A stretch of 34,583 nt of DNA from an uncultured Rhodospirillales bacterium (GTDB lineage Bacteria; Pseudomonadota; Alphaproteobacteria; Acetobacterales; Acetobacteraceae), in NCBI GenBank assembly GCA_903843125.1, contig CAIMOR010000132.1:1-34583 (forward strand). The letters are read 5' to 3'. Under the pieces are notes generated by a model. It did not search any database. It was not told where the DNA came from and worked only from the letters and a program-made list of their open reading frames with translations. A program made the position numbers and the translations under genes. Of the stretch, positions 1 to 7,452 are shown piece by piece (the stretch's first letter is position 1; every line of letters starts with the position of its first letter).

Positions 1-933
1 GGCGACCGGGTGCTGGCGATCGACGGCATCGCGCTGGCGACGCTGGACCTGAACGCCGCGGCGGCGCTGCTGGACGGGCCGGCCGAAACCGAGGTGCTGC
101 TGCGCCTGCAGCGCGGCAACCGCCGGATGGAGGTGAACCTGCTGCGCAGCCTGGTGCCACCCGACTCGGTGCAGTCGGAACGGCATGACGGGGCGCTGTG
201 GCTGCGGGTGCTGGCGTTCTCCTCCGCCACCGACAGCCAGCTGGCCGAGGCCCTGGTGGCGGCCTTCGGCACCCGCGCGCCACCGCCGGCCGGCGTGGTG
301 CTGGACCTGCGCGGCAATCGCGGCGGCCTGCTGGGCCAGGCGGTCTCGGTGGCCGGCGCCTTCCTGCCGGGCGGCGTGGTCGCGCTCACCGGCGGGCGGC
401 ACCCCGGCAGCAACCGCACCTACCAGGCGGTGGGGCCGGACCTGGCCGAGGGCGCGCCGCTGGTGGTGCTGGTGGATGGCCGCACCGCGTCGGCCGCCGA
501 GATCGTTGCCGCCGCGCTGGCGGACCGCGGCCGCGGGGTGGTGGTGGGCAGCGCCAGCATGGGCAAGGGGCTGATCCAGGCGGTGGTGCCGCTGCCGAAT
601 GGCGGGGAGCTGCTGGTCACCTGGTCCCGCGTGCTGGCGCCGCGGGGCTGGCCGTTGCAGGGCCTGGGCGTGCTGCCGGCGCTGTGCACCAGCCTGGGCG
701 CCGAGCAGACCGCGCTGGGGCTGGCGGCGCTGCGCCGGGGCGAGGCACCGATGGGAGCGGCGCTGGCCAGGCTGCATGCCGCCCGCGCGCCGGTGCCGGC
801 CAGCGAAGTGGCGCAGCTGCGCGCCACCTGCCCGCCGGCCGAGGGCCGCGAGGCCGACACCGAGACCGCCAAGGCGTTGCTGGCCTCACCCGAGTCCTAT
901 GCCACGGCGCTGGGGGCGCGGCCGCCGAACTGA
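1..933 (+). CDS. S41 family (C-terminal-processing-type) serine protease, 5' partial
   Basis: The frame is open from base 1 (GDRVLAIDG), so the start lies outside the window; about 310 residues are visible. The first ~50 residues are the end of a PDZ domain, which in this family presents the C-terminus of a substrate. The S41 core follows: LDLRGNRGG at about 99-107, the nucleophile serine in GRTASAAEI at about 160-168, and the general-base lysine in GSASMGKG at about 183-190, giving the Ser/Lys dyad of tail-specific proteases. The exported location usual for the family cannot be checked because the N-terminus is missing. The C-terminal ~90 residues are poorly conserved and alanine-rich. A hairpin follows the stop and rpmG is next on the same strand. 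The family call is firm; the substrate is unknown. Confidence 0.9.
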   Translation, partial: GDRVLAIDGIALATLDLNAAAALLDGPAETEVLLRLQRGNRRMEVNLLRSLVPPDSVQSERHDGALWLRVLAFSSATDSQLAEALVAAFGTRAPPPAGVVLDLRGNRGGLLGQAVSVAGAFLPGGVVALTGGRHPGSNRTYQAVGPDLAEGAPLVVLVDGRTASAAEIVAAALADRGRGVVVGSASMGKGLIQAVVPLPNGGELLVTWSRVLAPRGWPLQGLGVLPALCTSLGAEQTALGLAALRRGEAPMGAALARLHAARAPVPASEVAQLRATCPPAEGREADTETAKALLASPESYATALGARPPN

Positions 934-940
934 CGCCCTG

Positions 941-972
941 CCGCAGGTGCCGGGGGTTCGGCTGCGGGTTTT
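941..972 (+). terminator. Possible intrinsic terminator after the S41 protease
   Basis: CCGCAG (941-946) pairs with CTGCGG (962-967), with an inner CCG/CGG pair after a three-base bulge, and GTTTT follows. It lies 7 bases after the protease stop and just before the rpmG promoter candidate. The short T run makes strength uncertain. Confidence 0.4.
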
Positions 973-974
973 GC

Positions 975-1002
975 TTGACGTGGCGGCGCAGGCGGCTAGG
1001 TT
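975..1002 (+). promoter_or_regulatory. Candidate housekeeping sigma promoter for rpmG
   Basis: TTGACG (975-980) and TAGGTT (997-1002) are separated by 16 bases, an acceptable fit to an alphaproteobacterial -35/-10 pair. Transcription would start near 1009, leaving a leader of about 50 bases before the rpmG ATG. This is a pattern match only. Confidence 0.5.
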
Positions 1003-1060
1003 CCGCTCCCTTCCGCCCGGCCGTTGCCGGGCCGCGCCCGTATGACCGGAACCTGACGCC

Positions 1061-1228
1061 ATGGCCAAGTCGAATACCATTCAGATCAAGTTGGTGAGCA
1101 GCGCCGACACCGGCTTCTTCTACGTCACCACCAAGAACGTGAAGAACATCACCGGCAAGATGGAATTCAAGAAGTACGACCCGGTTGCGCGCAAGCACGT
1201 CGTCTTCAAGGAAGCCAAGATCAAGTAG
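1061..1228 (+). CDS. rpmG: 50S ribosomal protein L33
   Basis: This 55-residue protein begins [20 protein letters not shown] and ends FKEAKIK. Its length, lysine richness and the segments GFFYVTTKN and [15 protein letters not shown] match bacterial L33, a component of the large ribosomal subunit near the E site. It has none of the zinc-binding Cys-x2-Cys pairs of the C+ paralogue, so it is the zinc-independent form usual in alphaproteobacteria. The ATG at 1061 has only a weak upstream purine stretch (GGAACC), but the protein start is typical. It has its own candidate promoter at 975-1002 and converges on pleD, with 27 bases between the two stops. Linkage of rpmG and pleD is common in alphaproteobacteria, usually in the same direction. 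Confidence 0.95.
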   Translation: MAKSNTIQIKLVSSADTGFFYVTTKNVKNITGKMEFKKYDPVARKHVVFKEAKIK

Positions 1229-1255
1229 CCTGCGGGAGCCCTGCGCGGCTGCCGG

Positions 1256-2659
1256 TCAGTCCGCCATCGGCGACGCACCCGCGGTGGCTGCGCTGCTGGC
1301 GGTGGTGAAATCCTCCGGCCTCGCGGTCTCCACCCGGTTCCGGCCGCCGTCCTTGGCGCGGTAAAGCGCCAGGTCGGCCGCCGCGGTTGCGACCGCCGCC
1401 GGGGTGTTCTGCGGCGCTACGGCCAGCCCGATGCTGGCGGTGATGTTCAGCCGCAGCGCGCCGATGACGATGGGGTCCTGCCCCAGCGTTCCCAGCAGGC
1501 GCTCGGCGACAGCGCCGGCGTATTCGGCCGGGGCGCCGGCCAGCACCACCATGAACTCCTCCCCACCGTAGCGGGCCACCACGTCGGCCGCGCGCAGGTC
1601 CGCCTTCAGCCGCTCCGCCACTTCCCGCAGGGCGATGTCGCCGGCGGCGTGGCCGTGGGTGTCGTTGATCAGCTTGAAGCGGTCGACGTCCAGCATCAGC
1701 ACTGCCGCCGGGCCGCCGCGCAGCACGCCCTCCAGGTGGCGCACCACGTAGCGGCGGTTGCGCAGCCCGGTCAGCGGGTCGGTCACCGCCAGTTCCAGCG
1801 ACCGGTCCAGGTCGGCGCGCAGGCGTTCCTGGTACTGCTTGCGGCGGATCTGGTTGCGGGCGCGGGCACGCAGCTCGTTCGGGTCGATCGGACGCAGCAC
1901 GTGGTCGTTGGCACCCAGGTCGAAGCCGCGCAGCACCAGGCCACGCTGCGACGAATCGGCCACCAGCAGCACCGGCATGTCGCGCGTGGTGGCATGCGCC
2001 CGCAGGCGGGAGGCGAAGCGCAGCATGGCGGTACCCTTGGCCGAGAGCGCCAGCACCGCCAGGTCGAAGCCGTGGCTGCTCAGCGCCGTCCAGGCCTGCT
2101 CCAGCGCCGTGGTGCCGGTGCAGACCACACCGTCCTCGCCCAGGATGCGGGAGACCTGGTCTACCTCTGCCTGGTCGCCGGACAGGATCAGGCAGGTGGC
2201 GCCGCGCACGCCGGGCTCCGGCGCCGGCGCCGCCTCGAAGCCTAGGTCGCGGGCGGTTTCTGCGCGCAGGCGCCAGGCGTCCTGCACCTGCTTGACCCGC
2301 AGCAGCGCGCGCAGCCGGGCGAACAGCGTGGGGTCGTCGACCGGCTTGGAGAGGAAGTCGTCGGCGCCCGCCTCCAGCGCGCGGACCCGCTCGGCCGCGT
2401 CGACCAGCGCGGTCACCATCACCACCGGGATGTGGCTGGTAGCCTGGCTTGATTTCAGCCGGCGGCAAACCTCATAGCCGTCCATGCCCGGCATCATCAC
2501 GTCCAGCAGGATGACATCGGGCGCCCAGCGGGTGACCATGGTCAGCGCTTCCGGCCCCGAGGCGGCGAGCGCCACCTCGTAGTATTCCGCCAGCAGCTTG
2601 GCTTCCAGCAGGCGAAGGTTCGCGGCGATGTCGTCCACCACCAGGATGCGTGCGGTCAT
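1256..2659 (-). CDS. pleD: PleD-type response regulator, diguanylate cyclase (REC-REC-GGDEF)
   Basis: The 467-residue protein makes cyclic di-GMP from two GTP. REC1 covers about 3-120, with the acidic pocket VVDD (7-10), phospho-acceptor D53 in LLDVMMPGMDG, T83 and K105. REC2 (about 153-270) is degenerate: alanine (A204) stands where the phospho-Asp would be, as expected for the dimerisation adaptor domain of PleD. The GGDEF domain (about 290-460) has an intact active site GGEEF at 365-369. An inhibitory I-site RAAD (356-359) lies five residues before it, so product inhibition is likely. The ATG at 2659 was chosen because it begins MTARILVVDD as PleD proteins do; no good ribosome binding site is visible. 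No DivK or kinase gene adjoins it. The known role of the family is the motile-to-sessile switch and polar development. Confidence 0.93.
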   Translation of the reverse strand: MTARILVVDDIAANLRLLEAKLLAEYYEVALAASGPEALTMVTRWAPDVILLDVMMPGMDGYEVCRRLKSSQATSHIPVVMVTALVDAAERVRALEAGADDFLSKPVDDPTLFARLRALLRVKQVQDAWRLRAETARDLGFEAAPAPEPGVRGATCLILSGDQAEVDQVSRILGEDGVVCTGTTALEQAWTALSSHGFDLAVLALSAKGTAMLRFASRLRAHATTRDMPVLLVADSSQRGLVLRGFDLGANDHVLRPIDPNELRARARNQIRRKQYQERLRADLDRSLELAVTDPLTGLRNRRYVVRHLEGVLRGGPAAVLMLDVDRFKLINDTHGHAAGDIALREVAERLKADLRAADVVARYGGEEFMVVLAGAPAEYAGAVAERLLGTLGQDPIVIGALRLNITASIGLAVAPQNTPAAVATAAADLALYRAKDGGRNRVETARPEDFTTASSAATAGASPMAD

Positions 2660-2884
2660 GCTGCGACGCACCGGCCTGTGGCGCCACGCCGTGCCTGCAC
2701 GCCGGGGCGGTGCGCCACGTGGCACAGCCTGCCGGGCTCTGGCGTCATCCGCGCACGCGTTGGAAGCACCGGTACCTCACCCCAGGGTTGTCGTAGGGGG
2801 CACCGCGGACAACCGGCACCGGCGGTCCAACTAGCACAGCTTTGCGCACAAGCGGAGCCGGAAGCGGCACTAAATTCGCAACAA

Positions 2885-3523
2885 TCAGCCGCTGCCGAGG
2901 GTCACCTCGGCGCCGTCCGGCCGCACCAGGTGCGCCAGCAGCCGCGGGTGTGGGCTGCGGCGCACCTTCAGCACCTCCTCCAGCCCACGTTCCGCCAGGG
3001 CGGCGCGCACCGCCTGGTCCTCCGGATGCTCGCCTTCCAGCAACCTGAGCCGGCAATGCGAATCCTTCAGGCGGGAGGAGGCGCCGCTGCCGTTCCACTG
3101 GATCAGCGCCGGCACCAGGTTGTCCATGTCCTGGCGCTGCGGCGGGAAGGCCATGCGCCAGTGCAGGTCGCCGCGGCGCATTTCCGTCACCTCGCCGGCG
3201 CGCGGGCCGAGGCGCGCGACCAGCGCGTCGAACACCGGGCTGCGGGCAACCCAGGCCAGCAGCCGCGGCTCGGCTTCCAGCATGGTGCGCACGCCGGGGT
3301 CGTCCAGGTCGAACGGGCGCGGATGCGCCGGCGCCGGCTGGCCCGGGTCGGGCGCGATCACCTCCAGGTAGCAGGCCGGGCCGAGGCCGAGCAGCATGTT
3401 GTGCGTGCCGAAGCCTTCATGCACGCCGCCCTGCTGCGGCCGCACGCCGAGATGGTGTTCCAGGAAGGCGGCCCCCGCCTCCAGGCTGCTGGCGCCCAGC
3501 ACGATGTGGTCGATCTCGGCCAT
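2885..3523 (-). CDS. VOC superfamily (glyoxalase-like domain) protein
   Basis: The 212-residue protein starts MAEIDHIVLGASSLEAGAAF, the first beta-alpha unit of a vicinal-oxygen-chelate fold with a possible metal ligand at H6. Later segments such as GTHNMLLGLG and CYLEVIAPDP resemble the glyoxalase-like families in which a second metal-binding module follows the first. It probably binds a divalent metal and acts on a small substrate, as an isomerase, lyase or dioxygenase, but the reaction cannot be told from sequence. AGGAG sits six bases before the ATG at 3523, supporting that start. It lies 80 bases downstream of the glutathione transferase on the same strand and may share its transcript. 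The 225 bases between it and pleD contain no gene that I can support. Confidence 0.8.
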   Translation of the reverse strand: MAEIDHIVLGASSLEAGAAFLEHHLGVRPQQGGVHEGFGTHNMLLGLGPACYLEVIAPDPGQPAPAHPRPFDLDDPGVRTMLEAEPRLLAWVARSPVFDALVARLGPRAGEVTEMRRGDLHWRMAFPPQRQDMDNLVPALIQWNGSGASSRLKDSHCRLRLLEGEHPEDQAVRAALAERGLEEVLKVRRSPHPRLLAHLVRPDGAEVTLGSG

Positions 3524-3603
3524 TGCGGCTCCTTTTGCCCGGCACCGGCCGGGGGACTGATGTGGTCGACGGGCAGCGCTGCCGCCCCCGGGGCCGTCAG
3601 CCC

Positions 3604-4383
3604 CTAGCGGGCGGTGAACTGGGTCTTGCCAAACATGTTTTCGCGTTCTTCCGGCGTCATGGTGCCGCGCCGCTGGTTCTCGGACAGCACTTCCACGCCC
3701 CGCTGCACGGCGGGCCGTGCGGCGATGGCATCATGCCAACGCTTGACGTTGGGGTAATGCGCCAGATCAATTCCCCGACGATCCGCATTCCGCACCCACG
3801 GGAAGGTGCAGATGTCGGCGATGGTATAGGCCTCGCCGGCCAGGTAGGGCGCCTCGCCGAGCCGCTTTTCCAGCACGCGGTGCAGCCGGGCGACCTCGTT
3901 GGTGTAGCGCTCGATCGCGTAGGGCAGCTTCTCGGTCGCGTAGTTGGCAAAGTGGTTGTACTGGCCGAACATCGGCCCGACGCCGCCCATCTGGAACATC
4001 ACCCATTGCAGGCAGGTGTAGCGCGCCACCGGCTCCTGCGGCAGCAGGTCCGAGCCGGTCTTCTCCGCCAGGTAGATCAGGATGGCGGCGCTCTCGAACA
4101 GCTTCAGCGGCTGGCCGCCGGGGCCGTCGGGGTCGATGATGGCGGGGATGCGGTGGTTCGGCGTTATCGCCAGGAACTCGGGCTTGAACTGCTCGCCCTT
4201 GCCGATGGCGACCGGCACCACCGTGTAGGGCAGGCCGAGCTCCTCCAGCATGATGTGGACCTTGTGGCCGTTCGGTGTCGGCCAGGTCCAGGCTTCGATA
4301 GGCTTGCGCCCCTCCGGGGGGACGGGCTTGCGCCCCTCCGGGGCGACGGGCTTGCGCCCCTCCGGGGCGACGGGCTGCGGCAT
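3604..4383 (-). CDS. Glutathione S-transferase, YfcG/YghU-like, with repeat N-terminus
   Basis: The 259-residue cytosolic protein has a thioredoxin-fold N-domain from about residue 28. It contains TPNGHKV (the Thr-Pro-Asn active-site region of YfcG-type enzymes), an IPAI cis-proline loop and the glutathione-binding FESAAIL. An all-helical C-domain follows, including LQWVMFQMGGVGPMFGQ and the YTIADI motif. YfcG-type proteins act as glutathione-dependent disulfide reductases, so a role in thiol redox or detoxification is inferred. Ahead of the domain lies an unusual extension of near-identical VAPEGRKP octapeptides encoded by three 24-bp tandem repeats. AGGAG eight bases upstream of the ATG at 4383, and the absence of another usable start before the fold, indicate that the repeats are translated. 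Confidence 0.9.
   Translation of the reverse strand: MPQPVAPEGRKPVAPEGRKPVPPEGRKPIEAWTWPTPNGHKVHIMLEELGLPYTVVPVAIGKGEQFKPEFLAITPNHRIPAIIDPDGPGGQPLKLFESAAILIYLAEKTGSDLLPQEPVARYTCLQWVMFQMGGVGPMFGQYNHFANYATEKLPYAIERYTNEVARLHRVLEKRLGEAPYLAGEAYTIADICTFPWVRNADRRGIDLAHYPNVKRWHDAIAARPAVQRGVEVLSENQRRGTMTPEERENMFGKTQFTAR
4301..4372 (-). repeat. Three 24-bp tandem repeats coding V-A/P-P-E-G-R-K-P
   Basis: Units lie at 4301-4324, 4325-4348 and 4349-4372. The last two are identical and the first differs at one base inside the unit, giving PPEGRKP instead of APEGRKP. Each coding-strand unit contains CCCCGGAGGGG and a GGCGCAAGCC palindrome, so the mRNA could fold just downstream of the start codon. The 24-base period keeps the reading frame whatever the copy number. 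Confidence 0.95.
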
Positions 4384-4430
4384 GACAGCATCTCCTGGCG
4401 CGGTTGCCGCAGCTTGGCGAGGTTGCGGCG

Positions 4431-4446
4431 CCGGGCGCAAGCCCGG
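4431..4446 (-). terminator. GC hairpin after the full-length porin reading frame
   Basis: CCGGGC and GCCCGG form a perfect six-pair stem around a four-base loop. It begins five bases past the TGA (4452-4454) that would end the full-length porin, and it lies upstream of the glutathione transferase start. There is no T run, so intrinsic termination is doubtful. It shares the GGGCGCAAGCCC core, inverted, with the 24-bp repeats. Confidence 0.35.
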
Positions 4447-4451
4447 GCTGC

Positions 4452-4748
4452 TCAGAACCGGAACGTCGCCGAGATCAGGCCGCGATGGGAGGCGCCGCTC
4501 TTGGCGGATTCGGTCGTGGCGCTGCCGGGCGTGGGCCGCAGCAGGCTGCGCGTGGTGCCGAGATATTCGATGCCGACATCGACGCGGGGCACCGGGCTCC
4601 ACACCAGGTTGATGACGCCCTGGCCGATGTCGCGGTTCAGCAGGCCCGCGCCGGCGGCGGCGAAGCTGCGGGCATAGGACGGGTAGGACAGCGAGGCCCA
4701 GCCGATGGTGGCGTTGCTGCGGATGGTCGGCGCCCAATAGTGGGTCTA
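4452..4748 (-). pseudogene. C-terminal barrel segment of the porin, beyond an in-frame TAG
   Basis: Reading the minus strand in the same frame past the TAG at 4746-4748 gives 97 further residues before TGA at 4452-4454. They begin THYWAPTIRSNATIGW and include RSFAAAGAGLLNRDIGQG, NLVWSPVPRVDVGIEY and the ending GLISATFRF. These are amphipathic beta-strand-like segments with the terminal aromatic residue (Phe) recognised by the outer-membrane BAM machinery. There is no frameshift, no second stop and no start codon with a ribosome binding site, so this is the missing end of the upstream porin rather than a separate gene. The simplest ancestral codon is Tyr (TAC or TAT) giving GYTHYW, but Trp, Gln and others are one change away. 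A sequencing error, a recent nonsense mutation or suppression could each explain it. Confidence 0.85.
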
Positions 4749-6068
4749 GCCCAGCAGCGCCGCCACCATCGGCACCTCGTTGATGCGCACCTGCGTGGTG
4801 CCGATGCCGGTGAGGCCGGCATTGGTCACCGCGCCCTGGCCGTTCGCGGTGCTGTCCAGGTAGCGGCCGACGCCCTGGCCGTAGACGAAGCGCAGGAAGG
4901 CGCGGTCGCGCTCGAACAGCCGGGCCATCGCCGCGACCTGGAAGCCCCAGCCGGTGGTGGACTGGTGGTAGCGCAGCGCCGGGTTGGTGTCGCCGACATT
5001 GGTCAGCTCCATGCTCGGCCGCAGCAGGCCGGTCAGCGCCACGCTGCCGACCTTCTCGTCCTGCCAGTGCAGCCGGGCGAGGAAGTCGGGCGTGCGGTCG
5101 ATGGTCAGCGGCGGGGCGGTGCCCGTATCCACATCGGCGTAGCGCACGCCGCCGCTGCTGGTCAGGTCGGTGTAGGGCTGCTCGACGCTGCCGGCCAGGC
5201 TCAGCCCATGCCCGAAGCTGTGGGTGTAGCGGAACTGCGCCTGGCGCACGTTGGAGGTGGCGAAGGGCGTCGCGTAGTCCAGCCGCTGGGGGTAGTTCTC
5301 GTCATAGAACAGCGACCAGTTCTGCCCGGCCAGGAACGGCCCCAGCTCGCCATAGGCCAGGCGCAGGCGCGGGATGTAGCTGTTGGTGCTGGCCTGGGAT
5401 TGCAGCGATGCCGTGCTCTGGCTGCCGGCGAAATCCATCTCCAGCACCGTACGCAGCCGGCCCCAATCCGTGTCGCTGACGGTCTCCAGCCCCAGGCGGG
5501 AGCGGCGGCCGCTGAACAGCAGCTCGCCACCCTGGCGGGAGGCGGCGCTGGGACTGAGCGGAATGCCCTGCGCGGTGACCGCGTCCGAGCGGTTCCGCGG
5601 CCCGCCGTCCCGCGTCATGATGCCGACCGCGAAGCCGTAGAGCCGCACCGCGGTGTTGCTGCCGGGCACGCCGATGAAGCCGGGCAGCGTGCCGAGCGTC
5701 GCCGCCTGTTCCGGCGGCTGCTGCGACCCCTGGGACGGCACCGGGCCCGCATTGGCCGGCGCCGCAGCGGTGGCGTTGGCGGTGCCGGGCGGCGTGCCTG
5801 GCCGGGCCGGCGGCAGCGGTGTGGCCTGCTGCGGCAGCGGGCGGATTCCGGCCTGCGGCTGCGGCGTGGCGGCGTTGGGGGCCGGTGCGGCTGCCGCGGC
5901 CGGCACGAGTTGGCGCTGGCGCGCTTCCAACGCGTCCAGCCGCCGCTGCAACTGCTGCATCTGCCGGCGCAGTTCGCGCACCGTTTCCGCATCCGACTGG
6001 GCCAGTGCCGGCCCGGCCGTGACGAAACCCAGGGCCAAGGCCGCCGGAAGGATATACGTCCGCTGCAT
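4746..6068 (-). CDS. DcaP-like trimeric outer-membrane porin, truncated by amber codon
   Basis: From the ATG at 6068 the protein has a signal peptide (MQRTYILPAALALGF... with ALA before Q24). A short coiled coil follows (about 28-55, ETVRELRRQMQQLQRRLDAL), then a Pro/Ala/Gln-rich linker to about 135 and a beta-barrel starting near VRLYGFAVG. Barrel features include RRSRLGLET, LEMDFAGSQ and LRLAYGELGPFLAGQNWSLF, typical of the DcaP-like porins that take up small anionic compounds. GGAG six bases before 6068 favours this ATG over the one at 6083. As read, the protein stops after 440 residues at TAG 4746-4748, lacking the last strands and C-terminal Phe. Such a product would be expected to misfold and be degraded. 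It is probably monocistronic. Confidence 0.88.
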   Translation of the reverse strand: MQRTYILPAALALGFVTAGPALAQSDAETVRELRRQMQQLQRRLDALEARQRQLVPAAAAAPAPNAATPQPQAGIRPLPQQATPLPPARPGTPPGTANATAAAPANAGPVPSQGSQQPPEQAATLGTLPGFIGVPGSNTAVRLYGFAVGIMTRDGGPRNRSDAVTAQGIPLSPSAASRQGGELLFSGRRSRLGLETVSDTDWGRLRTVLEMDFAGSQSTASLQSQASTNSYIPRLRLAYGELGPFLAGQNWSLFYDENYPQRLDYATPFATSNVRQAQFRYTHSFGHGLSLAGSVEQPYTDLTSSGGVRYADVDTGTAPPLTIDRTPDFLARLHWQDEKVGSVALTGLLRPSMELTNVGDTNPALRYHQSTTGWGFQVAAMARLFERDRAFLRFVYGQGVGRYLDSTANGQGAVTNAGLTGIGTTQVRINEVPMVAALLG

Positions 6069-6135
6069 GGGATTCTCCGCCATGGACCCGTGCTGGGTCG
6101 CTGGGGCTATCCGACACAGCCGGCAGCGGGCGGAT

Positions 6136-6152
6136 CAACCGCGGGACGGTTG
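6136..6152. other. Small hairpin upstream of the porin gene
   Basis: CAACCG (6136-6141) and CGGTTG (6147-6152) form a six-pair stem with a five-base loop between the aminotransferase stop and the porin start. It could be part of a terminator pair with 6166-6185, or an operator for the porin. No clear sign favours either. Confidence 0.25.
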
Positions 6153-6165
6153 CCCTGACGCCATC

Positions 6166-6185
6166 GTGAGCAACGGCGCGCTCAC
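6166..6185 (-). terminator. Possible terminator after the aminotransferase
   Basis: GTGAGC and GCTCAC form a six-pair stem with an eight-base loop, three bases past the aminotransferase stop on the minus strand. No T run follows, so termination would be weak or Rho-assisted. Confidence 0.35.
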
Positions 6186-6188
6186 AGC

Positions 6189-7373
6189 TCAGGCATTGCC
6201 ATTCAGCCAGTCCATCGCCTTCTGCACGCCGCCCGGGGTGATCGGCACGCCGGCGGCGCGCAGCCCCATCTCCACGCCGCTCAGCGCACCGACCAGGTGC
6301 AGGTCGCCGATGTCGCCGAGGTGGCCGATGCGGAACACCCGGTCGTTCAGCTGGCCGAGGCCGTTGCCCAGGCTCATGTTGAACTTCTCCAGGATGGTGG
6401 CGCGCAGCGCGTTGGCGCTGTGGCCCTCGGGCAGGCGTACCGCGGTCAGCACGCTGGAATAGTGCCGCGGCTCGACGCATTGCACCTCCAGCCCCCAGTG
6501 CCGCACCGCGCGGCGGGTCGCCTCGGCCAGGCGGTCGTGCCGGGCGAAGACGTTGTCGAGGCCTTCCTCCAGCAGCATGTCGACGGCCGCGTCCAGCCCG
6601 TACAGCAGGTTGGTGGCGGGGGTGGAGGGGAAGAAGCCGGTGGCGTTGCTGGCCAGCATCGGCCGCCAGTCCCAGTAGCTGCGCGGCAGCTTCGCGTTCT
6701 CGGCCGCCTTCAGCGCCTTCGGGCTGACCGCGTTGAAGCTGAGGCCTGGCGGCAGCATCAGGCCCTTCTGGCTGCCGCTGACGGTGACATCCACGCCCCA
6801 TTCGTCGTGCCGGTAGTCGATGCTGCCCAGGCCGCTGATGGTGTCCACCAGCAGCAGCGCCGGGTGGCCGGCGGCGTCGATGGCGCGGCGGACCTCATCG
6901 ATGCGCGAAGTCGCACCGGTGCTGGTCTCGTTGTGGACCACGGCGACGACCTTGATCTCGTGCGCCTTGTCGTCGCGCAGGCGCTGCTCGATGGCGGCGA
7001 CATCGGCGCCGCGGCGCCAGTCGGTCCTGATGAGTTCCGGCTTCAGCGTCAGCCGCTCGGCCATTTCCTGCCACAGATGGGCGAACCAGCCGGTCTCGCA
7101 CATCAGCACGCGGTCGCCGGGGGAGCAGGTGTTGCTCAGCGCGGCCTCCCAGGCGCCGGTGCCGCTGGCGGGGTAGATCACCACCGGGCCGGCGGTGCGG
7201 AACACCAGGCGGATCTTTTCCAGCAGCTGCTTGCCCAGCTTGCCGAAATCCGGCCCGCGATGGTCCATGGTCGGGTTGTCCATGGCGCGCAGCACGCGGT
7301 CCGGCACGTTGCTCGGCCCTGGAATCTGCAGGAAGTGGCGGCCCGAGACAGGCTTGGACTGGTAGTAGGCCAT
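6189..7373 (-). CDS. sgaA: Class V aminotransferase, serine--glyoxylate type
   Basis: This 394-residue cytosolic PLP enzyme belongs to the alanine/serine-glyoxylate aminotransferase family. Visible features are IPGPSNVP near the N-terminus, the phosphate-binding ASGTGAWEAAL (69-79), HNETSTG (147-153), D177 in LLVDTISGLGS contacting the PLP ring nitrogen, and the Schiff-base lysine K203 in SGSQKGLMLPPGL. The C-terminal domain has LGNGLGQLNDRVFRIGHLGD, close to serine-glyoxylate enzymes of the serine cycle. The likely reaction is serine plus glyoxylate to hydroxypyruvate plus glycine. No other serine-cycle gene (hpr, glyA, mtk) is in the window, so a role in photorespiration-like glyoxylate disposal is equally possible. 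A purine-rich stretch (GGGGGGAAAA) precedes the ATG. The LuxR-type gene lies 77 bases upstream on the same strand. Confidence 0.88.
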   Translation of the reverse strand: MAYYQSKPVSGRHFLQIPGPSNVPDRVLRAMDNPTMDHRGPDFGKLGKQLLEKIRLVFRTAGPVVIYPASGTGAWEAALSNTCSPGDRVLMCETGWFAHLWQEMAERLTLKPELIRTDWRRGADVAAIEQRLRDDKAHEIKVVAVVHNETSTGATSRIDEVRRAIDAAGHPALLLVDTISGLGSIDYRHDEWGVDVTVSGSQKGLMLPPGLSFNAVSPKALKAAENAKLPRSYWDWRPMLASNATGFFPSTPATNLLYGLDAAVDMLLEEGLDNVFARHDRLAEATRRAVRHWGLEVQCVEPRHYSSVLTAVRLPEGHSANALRATILEKFNMSLGNGLGQLNDRVFRIGHLGDIGDLHLVGALSGVEMGLRAAGVPITPGGVQKAMDWLNGNA

Positions 7374-7435
7374 GTGGGTTTTCCCCCCGTTTGCGTGGCC
7401 GCCTTATCGCCCGATCCCCCCGGCGGCGCCAATGA

Positions 7436-7452
7436 GATCGGCTGTTCCGATC
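7436..7452 (-). terminator. Hairpin at the 3' end of the LuxR-type gene
   Basis: GATCGG (7436-7441) and CCGATC (7447-7452) form a six-pair stem with a five-base loop overlapping the LuxR-type stop codon. There is no T run, so it may only be a weak terminator or a barrier to 3' decay. Confidence 0.3.

Noticed and set aside
4404-6158. Plus-strand open frame opposite the porin
   Set aside because: No domain, low-complexity composition; the minus-strand reading has a signal peptide, coiled coil and barrel.
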